In this document: piece after piece, positions 15,751 through 24,264 of the stretch
How positions within the stretch are numbered: the first letter of the stretch is position 1
Layout of the letters: the number at the start of each line of letters is the position of its first letter
From: Microtetraspora niveoalba
GTDB lineage: Bacteria; Actinomycetota; Actinomycetes; Streptosporangiales; Streptosporangiaceae
Length of the DNA stretch: 64,000 bases
NCBI RefSeq assembly: GCF_001570405.1
Contig: NZ_BBYM01000007.1
Span: forward strand, 62,001 to 126,000
Direction of reading: 5' to 3'
Made by a program: the position numbers and the translations under genes
Notes under the pieces: model-generated
What the model saw: the letters and a program-made list of their open reading frames with translations, nothing else
What the model was told of the DNA's origin: nothing
The model's database searches: none

Positions 15751-16635
15751 GTGTTCATACCGCAGCCGGACCGTTCCGCCGTCGCCGTCGCCCCGCCCGG
15801 GGAGGGCCCCGGATTCTGGGCGGGCGCGCCCAGCGCCGTCCACCGGGACGGCTCGATCTACCTCGCGTACCGGCTGCGGCGGCCTCTCGGCGAGGGGAGG
15901 GGCTACGCCGTCGCCGTCGCCAGGTCGGCGGACGGCGAGCGGTTCGAGACGCTCCTCACGATCACCAAGGAGCAGATGGACACCGAGTCGCTGGAGCGGC
16001 CCACCCTCGTCCCGACGCCGGACGGCGGCTGGCGGCTCTACCTGAGCTGCGCCACGTACGGCACCAAGCACTGGCGGGTGGAGGTGATCGAGGCCGCCGA
16101 CCCCGCGGCCTTCGACCCCGCGACCTCCCGCGTCGTGCTGCCCGGCGACGCCAAGACGGGCGTCAAGGACCCGGTGATCGTCCACCGGGACGGCCGGTGG
16201 CACCTGTGGGCGTCCTGCCACCCGCTGGAGGACCCCGAGCAGGCCGACCGGATGGTCACCCACTACGCCACCAGCCACGACGGCCTGGAGTGGACCTGGC
16301 AGGGCACGGCCCTCGACCGCCGCCCCGGTTCCTGGGACTCCCGCGGGGTACGGGTGAGCGCGGTGCGCTTCGACGGCGACGGCGCGGTCACGGCGTACTA
16401 CGACGGCCGGGCGTCGGCGGAGGAGAACTACGAGGAGCGGACCGGCGTCGCGACCGGCCCCGACCCCTCGGTGCTGACGGCGAGCGGCTCGGCGCCCGCC
16501 GCGCTGTCGCCGTACGCCGGGGGAGGGCTGCGCTACCTGGACATCGTCCCCGTCCCCGGCGGGCACCGGCTCTACTACGAGCTCACCCGGGCCGACGGAG
16601 CCCACGAACTGCGCACCGAACTCCGCCCGCACTGA
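15751..16635 (+). CDS. Five-bladed beta-propeller glycosidase-like protein
   Basis: 294 residues without a signal peptide. The fold resembles the GH43/GH130/sialidase-like propellers: GFWAGAPSAVHRDGSIYLAY is the first blade with its acidic site, ESLERPTLVPTPDGGWRLYLS the second, and KDPVIVHRDGRWHLWASCHP the third, each with the D-G-x-W/Y-x-L pattern. The acidic residues expected for a glycoside hydrolase or phosphorylase are plausible but not provable by eye. GTG at 15751 follows GGAGAG by seven bases. It is divergent from gnd; the AT-rich segment at 15595-15630 probably holds promoters. Confidence 0.65.
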   Translation: MFIPQPDRSAVAVAPPGEGPGFWAGAPSAVHRDGSIYLAYRLRRPLGEGRGYAVAVARSADGERFETLLTITKEQMDTESLERPTLVPTPDGGWRLYLSCATYGTKHWRVEVIEAADPAAFDPATSRVVLPGDAKTGVKDPVIVHRDGRWHLWASCHPLEDPEQADRMVTHYATSHDGLEWTWQGTALDRRPGSWDSRGVRVSAVRFDGDGAVTAYYDGRASAEENYEERTGVATGPDPSVLTASGSAPAALSPYAGGGLRYLDIVPVPGGHRLYYELTRADGAHELRTELRPH

Positions 16636-16772
16636 CCGGATATATCGCTATATAGGGGGATCCGCCCCGCGCCCTGGCGGGATGCTGTGGGACATGGCGC
16701 CCGGCGCGGGCCGTCCAGGGCGCCGTGGGAGCGGCGGCCCGGCCGCCGGGACGCGCCGGGCGGGTGTCGTGG

Positions 16773-17741
16773 TCAGACCGCCCGGGGGCGGCCGTTCCGC
16801 GCCTGCCGCTGCCCGGTGGGCCGCACGCCCACCAGGCCGCCCGACCGCTCTCTCGGACGCAGCCAGTCGCCGAAGTCGTCCCCGGTCACGTCCTGCAGGA
16901 GGGCGATGTCGGTCGTGAAATAGGACAGCAGCTCCTGCCGCTGCGCCCAGGTCAGCGGCTCGCGCGCCCGGCCGCCGCGTTGCAGCACCCGCTCCAGCGG
17001 CGACGTCAGCGCCTGGCCCGCCACCCGGTCGCCGAGCCGTACGAGCTGGGACAGGAGCCGGTGTCCGCGGCTCTTCGGCGGGTGGGCGGTGACGTTCTCC
17101 GGCGGCGCCTCCGTCACCAACCCCCGCTCGACGCCCAGGAACCCGCAGATGCGGTCGAGGGCGACCTCCGGCCGGTCCACCAGGTCGCGGTACCGGAACA
17201 CCAGGACCTGCTCGCGGGGGAACAGGGTGTAGAGGTGCCGCAACTGCCGGCCGTACCGGCCGAGCCCGACGTAGTGCCAGAACGGCGCCCACCCCGCGGC
17301 GACGCGGCGGCCCTCCTCGGCGCAGGCGCGGACCACGTCGCCGATCGGCTCCAGTCCGGCGGACCAGAGGTGGGTCCAGTTCGAGTGCGCCCGCTCGACC
17401 GGGTCGCGCAGGACGACGATCAGCCTCGCCGCCGGGATCAGCGCCCGGATGCGCCGCTGCGCGGCCAGGTCGTACAGGTAGAACGGGGTGGACTCGCCGC
17501 GCAGCGAGCCCGGGGGAGCGCCGTCGAACAGCGCCTCGTAGTCCGCGCGCCGCCACACGTGCTCCCGGTACGTCTCGGCGTCGCCGGGCCCGCCGCGCCT
17601 CGGCGGCGGGCCGTCGGTGAGGAAGAACTTGGGCTCCTTGACCGCCGACATGTGCAGCCTCGGATGGCGGGCCAGGGCGCTGTGCAGGGCCGTCGTCGCG
17701 GCCTTGGGCGCCCCGATCACCAGGAAGTCCGGCAGGGCCAT
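16773..17741 (-). CDS. Sulfotransferase domain protein
   Basis: 322 residues. PAPS-dependent sulfotransferases have a 5'-phosphosulfate loop near the N-terminus, here FLVIGAPKAATTALHSALARH, and a 3'-phosphate site, here RLIVVLRDPVERAHSNWTH; both are clear. The middle reads like heparan-sulfate/Stf-type bacterial enzymes (KEPKFFL, GESTPFYLYD, RYGRQLRHLYTLFPREQVLVFRYRDL). The acceptor, often a glycolipid, glycopeptide or small molecule, cannot be inferred because no biosynthetic cluster surrounds it. The next 440 bp upstream carry no gene. Confidence 0.88.
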   Translation of the reverse strand: MALPDFLVIGAPKAATTALHSALARHPRLHMSAVKEPKFFLTDGPPPRRGGPGDAETYREHVWRRADYEALFDGAPPGSLRGESTPFYLYDLAAQRRIRALIPAARLIVVLRDPVERAHSNWTHLWSAGLEPIGDVVRACAEEGRRVAAGWAPFWHYVGLGRYGRQLRHLYTLFPREQVLVFRYRDLVDRPEVALDRICGFLGVERGLVTEAPPENVTAHPPKSRGHRLLSQLVRLGDRVAGQALTSPLERVLQRGGRAREPLTWAQRQELLSYFTTDIALLQDVTGDDFGDWLRPRERSGGLVGVRPTGQRQARNGRPRAV

Positions 17742-18181
17742 CGCCGTCCCCTCTCCAGAGTTTTCCTACAAATTTAGTTGGAAACCCTCGGCTTCCGGAA
17801 GGCGTGGCGTCGCGGGAGTGGTCCGACCCCCCGCCCGCCGGTCGGAACGCGCCGGTCCGCGGCCGTCTCCCCCGGAGTTCCCGGCCGGCAGCCGATCATG
17901 TGCCGTACCGCACGGCCCGGCCCGGAAGCGGCGGGTGCACGGCCGGAGGCGGCGCGGGTGGCGGGCGGATACGGCGGGGGCGCGGGGCGGAGGCGGCGCG
18001 GGCGGCGGGTGGAAGCGGCGGGGGCGCGGCAACCTTCGGCCAAGGATCCCGTGCCGTCCTCGCGGCCGGGTGACTCCGGCGGCGGCGGGGGTATGGGCAG
18101 CCGAACGGCCGAGAGTGCGCTCCGGACGGCCGCCCGAGGCGGGCTCCGGCCACACCCCGAGCGAAGGCCGAGGTCGCGGAC
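17742..18181. other. 440-bp intergenic region with a GC-rich direct repeat
   Basis: Divergent promoters are expected here; the AT-rich TACAAATTTAGTTGG at about 17766 lies just upstream of the sulfotransferase start. The centre (17944-18029) is a duplicated GC-rich repeat. No credible gene. Confidence 0.6.
17944..18029. repeat. Tandem direct repeat, two 42-bp copies
   Basis: 17944-17985 and 17988-18029 both read CGGAGGCGGCGCGGG..GGCGGG.. and end GGCGGGGGCGCGG, with about four differences and two bases between them. Likely slippage of GC-rich non-coding DNA. Confidence 0.75.
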
Positions 18182-18745
18182 ATGACACGCACGACACCGA
18201 GGAGCGCCCCCACCCCTTCAGTCCCCGCGCCGGAGGCGGTGAGGACCCGTGCCGAGACCCGGCGCGAGGAGGCGCGGAGGAAGCCGATCCTGCGGGCCGC
18301 CGTCCGCGGCGTGATCGGCGCCATGGCCATGTCCGGCCTCCGGCAGGCCGTGGTCGCGCTGGGCGCGGTCGAGAAGACGCCTCCGGAGTCCATGCTCCGG
18401 CGCGTCGTCCCCGGCCTGTTCCACAGCGTCCCGTCCCGGCACAGGCCCGCCCTGGTCGAGTTCGCCCACTGGGCGTACGGCGCCGCCGGGGGCGCGGTGT
18501 TCGGCGCCCTGCCGCGCGCGGTGCGGGAGCGGCCCTGGGCCGGCCCCCTGTACGGCGTGCTGGCCTGGGGGGCGTTCGAAGGCGGCCTCGCGCCCGTCCT
18601 CGGCCTGGCCCAGGAGAAGAGCCACGATCCGGTCGAGCGGCTGACGCTGCTGGCCGACCACGTGCTCTACGGGGTCGTCGTCGCGGCGTCGCCGTGGCCG
18701 CACCATGACATGCCCGTCGCGGAGGGCGACCGTCCGGGACGCTGA
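18182..18745 (+). CDS. Small integral membrane protein (DUF1440/YagU-like)
   Basis: 187 residues. Basic cytoplasmic N-terminus, a first hydrophobic helix (VRGVIGAMAMSGLRQAVVAL), then AHWAYGAAGGAVFGALP and GPLYGVLAWGAFEGGLAPVLGL, and a last helix LADHVLYGVVVAASPWP. The AYGAAGGAVFG...GPLYG pattern resembles the DUF1440 inner-membrane family, but I am not sure. It stands alone ahead of lysS with 122 bp between them. Function unknown. Confidence 0.65.
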   Translation: MTRTTPRSAPTPSVPAPEAVRTRAETRREEARRKPILRAAVRGVIGAMAMSGLRQAVVALGAVEKTPPESMLRRVVPGLFHSVPSRHRPALVEFAHWAYGAAGGAVFGALPRAVRERPWAGPLYGVLAWGAFEGGLAPVLGLAQEKSHDPVERLTLLADHVLYGVVVAASPWPHHDMPVAEGDRPGR

Positions 18746-18867
18746 CGTTCCCCGGTTTCCGCCGGATTCGCGGCGCGAAACCGGCCTTCCGGCCGCGGAC
18801 GGACCGGGGAGCCCCGGGCATCCGCGACAATGGATGACCGGGATTTCACAGAAAGGGTGCGTCGATC

Positions 18868-20580
18868 GTGGCTGCAAGCTCCGAGACCGACTGGGTCTCC
18901 CGTTTCGCTGACGAGGTCATCGCCGAGGCGGAGCGTCGCGCGCCGGGCAAAGCCATCGTCTGCGCATCTGGCCTCAGTCCGTCGGGGCCCATCCACCTGG
19001 GCAACCTGCGCGAGGTCATGACCCCGCATCTCGTCGCCGACGAGATCCGCCGCCGCGGCCACGAGTGCGTCCACGTCCTGTCCTGGGACGACTACGACCG
19101 GTTCCGCAAGGTCCCGGCCGGGATCGACCCCGCGTGGTCGGAGCACATCGGCAAGCCGCTGACCTCCGTTCCCGCGCCCCACGGCAGCCCGTACGCGAAC
19201 TGGGCCGAGCACTTCAAGGCGCCCATGATCGCCGCGCTGGAGGAGATGGGCATCGAGGTCCGGCCCATCAGCCAGACCGAGCGGTACACCTCGGGCGCCT
19301 ACCGCGAGCAGATCCTCTTCGCCATGCGCGAGCGGGAGCGGATCGACGCGATCCTCGCCCAGTACCGGACGAAGGACAAGGGCGCCTCCCCGGCGTCGCG
19401 GCAGACGCCGGTGGACGAGGCGGAGGCCGCCGCCGCCGAGGGTTCGGGCGCGGCGACCGAGGACGACGGCAGCGCCGCCGCCGGCTACTTCCCGTACAAG
19501 CCCTACTGCTCGGCCTGCGAGCGCGACCTGACCACGGTCACGTCGTACGACGACGAGACGACCGAGCTGGCCTACACCTGCGTCTGCGGCTTCTCCGAGG
19601 TCGTGCGGCTGTCCGAGCACAACCGGGGCAAGCTGGTGTGGAAGGTCGACTGGCCGATGCGCTGGCAGTACGAGGGGGTCGTCTTCGAGCCGTCGGGGGT
19701 CGACCACTCCTCGCCGGGCTCCTCGTTCGTCGTCGGCGGACAGATCATCAGGGACGTGTTCGGCGGCGACCAGCCGATCGGCCCGATGTACGCCTTCGTC
19801 GGCATCAGCGGCATGGCCAAGATGAGCAGCTCCAAGGGCGGCGTGCCCACTCCCGCCGACGCCCTGGAGATCATGGAGGCGCCGCTGCTGCGCTGGGTGT
19901 ACGCCCGGCGCAAGCCCAACCAGTCCTTCAAGATCGCTTTCGACCAGGAGATCCAGCGCCTCTACGACGAGTGGGACGCGCTGGGGCGCAAGGTCGCGGA
20001 CGGCACGGCGCTGCCCGCCGACCTCGCCGCGCACGCCCGGGCGGTCGGCACCGCGGCCGGCCCGCTGCCGACGACGCCGCGGCCGGTGCCGTACCGGACG
20101 CTCGCCTCGGTGGTGGACGTCTCCGCGGGCGACGCCGAGCAGACCCTGCGCATCCTGCGGGACCTCGACCCGGCCGACCCGATCGTGTCCCTGGACGAGA
20201 CCCGGCCCCGCCTGGACCGGGCCGCCCACTGGGTCACCACGCAGGTGCCGGTCGAGCAGCGCACCCGCGTGCGCGACGAGCCCGACGCCGAGCTGCTCGC
20301 GTCCCTCGGCGACGCCGAGCGCGAGTCGCTGAAGCTGCTGCTGGAGGGGCTCGACGAGCACTGGTCGCTGGACCTGCTGACCACGCTCGTCTACAGCGTG
20401 CCCAAGATCCAGGCCGGTCTGGCGGCCGACGCCAAGCCGACTCCGGAGCTGAAGGCCGCGCAGCGCGCGTTCTTCGCCCTGCTGTACCGGCTGCTGGTCG
20501 GGCGCGACACCGGCCCCCGGCTGCCGACGCTGCTGCTCGCGGTCGGCGCGGACCGGGTGCGCAAGCTCCTCGGCGCCTGA
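18868..20580 (+). CDS. lysS: Lysyl-tRNA synthetase, class I
   Basis: 570 residues. Charges tRNA-Lys with lysine using the class I Rossmann catalytic domain, the archaeal-type enzyme found in only a minority of bacteria; Streptomyces relatives often have it beside the class II enzyme. The HIGH-equivalent is PIHLGN (HLGN 43-46) and the KMSKS-equivalent is KMSSSKG (318-324). A zinc-binding insert shows CSAC (214-217) and CVC (238-240). A roughly 30-residue acidic Ala-rich insertion (about 175-205) looks like a disordered loop. GTG at 18868 follows AAAGGG. A terminator lies 13 bp downstream. Confidence 0.93.
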   Translation: MAASSETDWVSRFADEVIAEAERRAPGKAIVCASGLSPSGPIHLGNLREVMTPHLVADEIRRRGHECVHVLSWDDYDRFRKVPAGIDPAWSEHIGKPLTSVPAPHGSPYANWAEHFKAPMIAALEEMGIEVRPISQTERYTSGAYREQILFAMRERERIDAILAQYRTKDKGASPASRQTPVDEAEAAAAEGSGAATEDDGSAAAGYFPYKPYCSACERDLTTVTSYDDETTELAYTCVCGFSEVVRLSEHNRGKLVWKVDWPMRWQYEGVVFEPSGVDHSSPGSSFVVGGQIIRDVFGGDQPIGPMYAFVGISGMAKMSSSKGGVPTPADALEIMEAPLLRWVYARRKPNQSFKIAFDQEIQRLYDEWDALGRKVADGTALPADLAAHARAVGTAAGPLPTTPRPVPYRTLASVVDVSAGDAEQTLRILRDLDPADPIVSLDETRPRLDRAAHWVTTQVPVEQRTRVRDEPDAELLASLGDAERESLKLLLEGLDEHWSLDLLTTLVYSVPKIQAGLAADAKPTPELKAAQRAFFALLYRLLVGRDTGPRLPTLLLAVGADRVRKLLGA

Positions 20581-20592
20581 TCCCGCCCCTCG

Positions 20593-20618
20593 CGGCCCGG
20601 GACGTGGTTCCCGGGCCG
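20593..20618. terminator. Terminator after lysS
   Basis: CGGCCCGGGA, a 6-base loop, then TCCCGGGCCG. Confidence 0.8.
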
Positions 20619-20626
20619 TGAGAACG

Positions 20627-20660
20627 CCGTCCGCCGCGGACAAGGGGCCACGGCGGACGG
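20627..20660. terminator. Terminator of the fabG operon
   Basis: CCGTCCGCCG pairs with CGGCGGACGG across a 14-base loop, just beyond the fabG stop on the leftward strand. Confidence 0.7.
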
Positions 20661-20665
20661 CGGGG

Positions 20666-21424
20666 TCAGCGGGCGCCGCCGTTGACGTAGAGCGTCTGGC
20701 CGCTGACGTAGGACGCCTCGTCGCTGGCCAGGAACGCGATGACCGAGGCCACCTCGCGCGGCTGCCCCACCCGGCGCAGCGGCGTCGCCTGCGCGGCCCG
20801 CTCCTGATGGTCCTCGACGGTCGACCCCACCCGCAGGGCGGTCGCCGCCGTCATCGCGGTCGCGATGTACCCGGGCGCGACGGCGTTCACGTTGATGCCG
20901 AACGGCCCCAGCTCGATCGCCAGCGTGGCGGTGAGACCCTGGATGCCGGCCTTGGCCGCGGCATAGTTGGCCTGGCCGCGCGCCCCGAGGGCGGACCGGC
21001 TGCTGAGGCTGACGATCCTGCCGTAGCGCGCCTCCACCATGTACTTCTGCGCCGCCCGGCAGCACAGGTAGACGCTGGTGAGGTTGGTGGCGAGCACGGA
21101 GTCCCAGTCGTCGCGGCCCATCTTGAACAGCAGGTTGTCGCGGGTGATCCCCGCGTTGTTGACCAGGATGTCCAGGCCGCCGAACTCCTCGACGACCCGG
21201 CCGGTCGTCTCGGTCACCGCCGCCTCGTCGGTGACGTCGCAGCCGAAGGCCGCCGCGACGCCGCCCGCGTCCCTGATCTCGCGGGCCACGGCCTCCGCCC
21301 GGTCGGTCCGCAGGTCCACCACGGCCACCCGGGCGCCCTGCTCGGCCAGCAGCGCGGCGGTCGCCGCGCCGATGCCCTGGCCCGCGCCCGTCACGATGGC
21401 GGTGCGGTTCCGGAATCTCGTCAT
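20666..21424 (-). CDS. 3-Oxoacyl-ACP/acyl-CoA reductase, SDR family (FabG-like)
   Basis: 252 residues, classical short-chain dehydrogenase. Cofactor loop TGAGQGIGAATAALL, acidic residue in VAVVDLRTDR (suggesting NAD preference), NNAGITRDNLL, catalytic Ser in RIVSLSSRSALG, YAAAKAG with the catalytic Tyr and Lys, and the C-terminal GQTLYVNGG. It follows an acyl-CoA dehydrogenase by 38 bp on the same strand, so it probably serves a fatty-acid or branched acyl-CoA degradative route and not housekeeping fatty-acid synthesis. A divergent TetR likely controls both. Confidence 0.9.
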   Translation of the reverse strand: MTRFRNRTAIVTGAGQGIGAATAALLAEQGARVAVVDLRTDRAEAVAREIRDAGGVAAAFGCDVTDEAAVTETTGRVVEEFGGLDILVNNAGITRDNLLFKMGRDDWDSVLATNLTSVYLCCRAAQKYMVEARYGRIVSLSSRSALGARGQANYAAAKAGIQGLTATLAIELGPFGINVNAVAPGYIATAMTAATALRVGSTVEDHQERAAQATPLRRVGQPREVASVIAFLASDEASYVSGQTLYVNGGAR

Positions 21425-21462
21425 GATCGGTTCTCCTCGCGTCGTGGGTGGGGGCGGGTGGG

Positions 21463-22611
21463 TCAGAACGCGTTCACGCCGGTGAGCGCGCGTCCGATGA
21501 GGAGCTGCTGGATCTGCGAGGTCCCCTCGTACAGGGTCGTCACCCGGGCGTCGCGCAGGTACTTGCCGACCGGGAACTCGTCCACGTAGCCGTAGCCGCC
21601 GAAGACCTGCAGCGCGTTGTTGGCCGCGCGCACCGCCGCCTCGCTGGCGAAGTACTTGGCGATCGACGCCTCGGTGGTGAACCTCTCGCCCCGGTCGACC
21701 AGGTCGGCGACCCGCCAGGCGAGCAGCCGCGCCGCGTCGAGGTCCACCCGGATCTGCGCGATCAACTGCTGGACGAGCTGGTACGACGCGATCGGCCGGC
21801 CGAACTGCTGACGCGCCGACGCGTACTCCACGGCGGCGTCCAGGCAGCCCTGGATGATGCCCGCGCAGCCGGCGGCGAGCGACATGCGGCCCTTGTCCAG
21901 GGCGGTCATCGCGACCCGGAACCCCTTGCCCTCCTCGCCGAGGCGGGCGGAGCCGGGCACGCGCACCTGGTCGAAGCTCAGCTCCGCGGTCGCCTGGCCG
22001 CGCAGGCCCAGCTTCCCGTGGACCTCCCGCCGGTCGAGCCCCGCGGCCGAGGTCGGCACGAGGAACGCGGTGACGCCCTTCGGCCCCGCCTCCCCGGTGC
22101 GGGCGAACACCACCGCCACGTCGGCCCAGGTGCCGTTGGTGATGAAGACCTTCTCACCGCTGATCAGCCAGTCGTCCCCGTCGCGTACGGCGCGCGTGGT
22201 GAGCGAGCCGGCGTCGGACCCGGTGCCGGGCTCGGTGAGCGCGAAGCACCCGAGCGCCTCGCCGGAGCACAGCCGGGGCAGCCACTCCCGCCGCTGCTCC
22301 TCCGTGCCGAAGGCGAGGATCGACTTGGCGACCAGTCCGAGGGACACCGAGACGATGCCGCGCACCGACGAGTCGCCGCGGCCGAGCTCCTCGATCACCA
22401 GGCAGTACGTCATGTGGTCGCCGCCGGAGCCGCCGTACTCCTCGGGGATCGTCAGCCCGAGGAACCCGATCTCGCCCAGCTTGGCGACGATCCCCGTGTC
22501 CACCTTCTCGGCGCGGTCCCAGCCCCGTGCGTTCGGGAGCACCTCCCGGTTCACGAAGTCCGCGGCGAGGGCGCGCACCGCCTGCTGCTCCTCCGACAGT
22601 GTCAGGTCCAT
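21463..22611 (-). CDS. Acyl-CoA dehydrogenase
   Basis: 382 residues. FAD enzyme introducing the 2,3-double bond into acyl-CoA. N-terminal MDLTLSEEQQAVRALAADFV, the signature CFALTEPGTGSDAGSL, WLISGEKVFITNGTWAD, and the C-terminal EGTSQIQQLLIGRAL, whose Glu is the catalytic base position in many members. The start at 22611 gives the standard N-terminus. It leads an operon with fabG and is separated from a divergent tetR by 199 bp holding the operator-like palindrome at 22632-22663. Confidence 0.92.
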   Translation of the reverse strand: MDLTLSEEQQAVRALAADFVNREVLPNARGWDRAEKVDTGIVAKLGEIGFLGLTIPEEYGGSGGDHMTYCLVIEELGRGDSSVRGIVSVSLGLVAKSILAFGTEEQRREWLPRLCSGEALGCFALTEPGTGSDAGSLTTRAVRDGDDWLISGEKVFITNGTWADVAVVFARTGEAGPKGVTAFLVPTSAAGLDRREVHGKLGLRGQATAELSFDQVRVPGSARLGEEGKGFRVAMTALDKGRMSLAAGCAGIIQGCLDAAVEYASARQQFGRPIASYQLVQQLIAQIRVDLDAARLLAWRVADLVDRGERFTTEASIAKYFASEAAVRAANNALQVFGGYGYVDEFPVGKYLRDARVTTLYEGTSQIQQLLIGRALTGVNAF

Positions 22612-22631
22612 CCGGGTCCTCTCACGATGGA

Positions 22632-22663
22632 TTACAGTAGCGAGGAAACTAGCACTGTAAGTT
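22632..22663. promoter_or_regulatory. Putative TetR operator in the divergent promoter
   Basis: TTACAGT and ACTGTAA form perfect arms around 15 bases. The right part, ACTAGCACTGTAAGTT (22648-22663), matches the palindrome at the 3' end of tetR (23444-23459) at 13 of 16 bases. Confidence 0.65.
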
Positions 22664-22810
22664 TTACCCGTCCAGGCAGGGATGTTCCTGTGGGACGATG
22701 GCGTCCTGCGGCGGTGCCCCCGGGTTCCAGGTGGGGGCAAGGCCGTGAGATCCGGTGAGGGGTGCCGGCGCGCGGTGTGCCCGCGCCCGCAGCGACGAGG
22801 GAGGCGCGAC

Positions 22811-23461
22811 ATGGGACGGCCGAGCCGCCCGATGCTCAGCCCCGGCATCATCGTGGCCGCGGCGACCGAGCTGATCGACGCCGAGGGGCTGGAGGCGTTG
22901 TCCACCCGCCGCCTCGCCGCCGAACTGGGGGTGAGCGCCCCGTCGCTCTACAACCACTTCAGGAACAAGGAGGAGATCCTCGACGCGGTGGCCGACGCGA
23001 TCATCGCCAGAGTGGACGTCTCCGCGTTCCTGACCCACGACTGGAAGTCCGCGCTGCTGCTGTGGGGGCACTCCTACCACCGGGAGCTGCGCGAACATCC
23101 GCGGATCGTGCCGTACCTGGCGAACGGGCCGCGCCGCAGGCCGGCCGCCCTCGCGATGGCCGACGCGGTGTACGGCGGGCTGATCCGGGCGGGCTGGCCT
23201 CCGGCGAGGGCGACCCACGTGGGCGCGCTCATGCGCTATTTCGTCGTCGGGTCGGCGGTCGGATCGTTCGCGATGGGCTTCGCCGGCGACGACGCGCTCG
23301 ACGAGGCGCGGTACCCGCATCTGGGCGACGCCCACCTGCTGCCCGGGCATCGGGAGGCGGTGGACGAGGGGGCCTTCGCCCTCGGCCTCGACTCCCTCAT
23401 CGCCGGGCTGGCGATCACGTTCGACGCGATCACCCGCCACCAGACTAACGCTGTTAGTTAG
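22811..23461 (+). CDS. TetR-family repressor of the acyl-CoA dehydrogenase operon
   Basis: 216 residues. Helix-turn-helix: GIIVAAATELIDAEGLEALSTRRLAAELG, then SAPSLYNHFRNKEEIL; the C-terminal half has the Trp/His-rich pattern of the tetracycline-repressor-like C domain (GHSYHRELREHPRIVPYLA). ATG at 22811 has GGGAGG nine bases upstream; in-frame codons before it are not coding. It is divergent from the acyl-CoA dehydrogenase. Its last codons (TNAVS-stop) themselves form the palindrome ACTAACGCTGTTAGT. Confidence 0.9.
   Translation: MGRPSRPMLSPGIIVAAATELIDAEGLEALSTRRLAAELGVSAPSLYNHFRNKEEILDAVADAIIARVDVSAFLTHDWKSALLLWGHSYHRELREHPRIVPYLANGPRRRPAALAMADAVYGGLIRAGWPPARATHVGALMRYFVVGSAVGSFAMGFAGDDALDEARYPHLGDAHLLPGHREAVDEGAFALGLDSLIAGLAITFDAITRHQTNAVS
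23444..23459. promoter_or_regulatory. Second operator-like palindrome at the tetR 3' end
   Basis: ACTAACGCTGTTAGTT: ACTAAC-GCT-GTTAGT is a perfect inverted repeat embedded in the last codons of the regulator and related to the upstream operator. Confidence 0.55.
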
Positions 23462-23509
23462 AGCCGCCCGTTCCCCGGAACGGTGGTCAGCCGACGACGC
23501 CGGCCGGGG

Positions 23510-24037
23510 TCAGTCGATGAGCTCCTCGGCGAGCAGGTCCATGAGGAGCCCGTCGTGCCAGGTGCCGTCCGGGCCGCGCTCGTACCGCCGCATGACGCCG
23601 ACCGGGCGGAAGCCCACCTTCCCGTAGCACCGGATCGCGGCCGCGTTGTCCGCTGCCGGGTCGATGGTCAGCCGGTGGTGGCCGCGGTCGGCGACCAGGT
23701 GCCGGGCCAGCGTCCGCACCGCGTCGGTGCCGACGCCGCGACCGTGCACCGCCGGATCGACGTACACGTCGATGCTCGCGTGGCGGTAGTCGGGCTCCTC
23801 CTCCGCCGACCACTGGATCTGGCCGGCCACCCGCCCGTCGTACACGATCGCGAGAACGGCGGTGTCCGGGTCGTCCAGGTCGCCGGCCACCTCCGCCGCC
23901 AGGTCCGCCCCGCCACGCCACCACCGGTACACCTCGGACGTGGACCGGATGGCGACGAGCGCCGGGATGTCGGCCTCCGTCGCGGGACGCAACGTCACGG
24001 CCGTGCCGTACAGGGTGGGGTGCGGGTCGAGGGACAT
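23510..24037 (-). CDS. GNAT acetyltransferase (aminoglycoside 6'-acetyltransferase-like)
   Basis: 175 residues. GNAT core: TLRPATEADIPALVAIRSTSEV, IDVYVDPAVHGRGVGTDAVR (acetyl-CoA loop GRGVGT), then DNAAAIRCYGKVGFRPVGVM. The VYRWWRGG segment near residue 42 and the AIRCYGKVGF end resemble the AAC(6') family that acetylates aminoglycosides; whether it confers resistance cannot be told. ATG at 24037 was preferred; an in-frame ATG at 24076 adds 13 residues. It converges with tetR and is divergent from a methyltransferase. Confidence 0.82.
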   Translation of the reverse strand: MSLDPHPTLYGTAVTLRPATEADIPALVAIRSTSEVYRWWRGGADLAAEVAGDLDDPDTAVLAIVYDGRVAGQIQWSAEEEPDYRHASIDVYVDPAVHGRGVGTDAVRTLARHLVADRGHHRLTIDPAADNAAAIRCYGKVGFRPVGVMRRYERGPDGTWHDGLLMDLLAEELID

Positions 24038-24264
24038 GCCCGGGGACGCTACCGCAGCGGGGCGGCCGGCGGCCATACGGTATTCCTCCGCACGCCTCCG
24101 TGCCGTTCAGGAGGGCCGCTCCCGGCATCGCGGCGCGGGCGATCCGGATGAGGGAGGCCGCTCCCCGGCCGCGCGGCGGGCCGGCCCATTGGGACCCCGG
24201 CCGGGTCCGCGACCGGCGGGAAATCGGGTTGATCCGGGCACGGGCGGGAGGCATCCTCGCGAGC

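Noticed and set aside
17944-18029. GC-rich repeat as a small gene
   Set aside because: No start with ribosome site and no consistent frame; looks like slippage.
18746-18867. T-box leader ahead of lysS
   Set aside because: No T-box sequence or specifier-type stem-loop array was seen in the 122 bp available.
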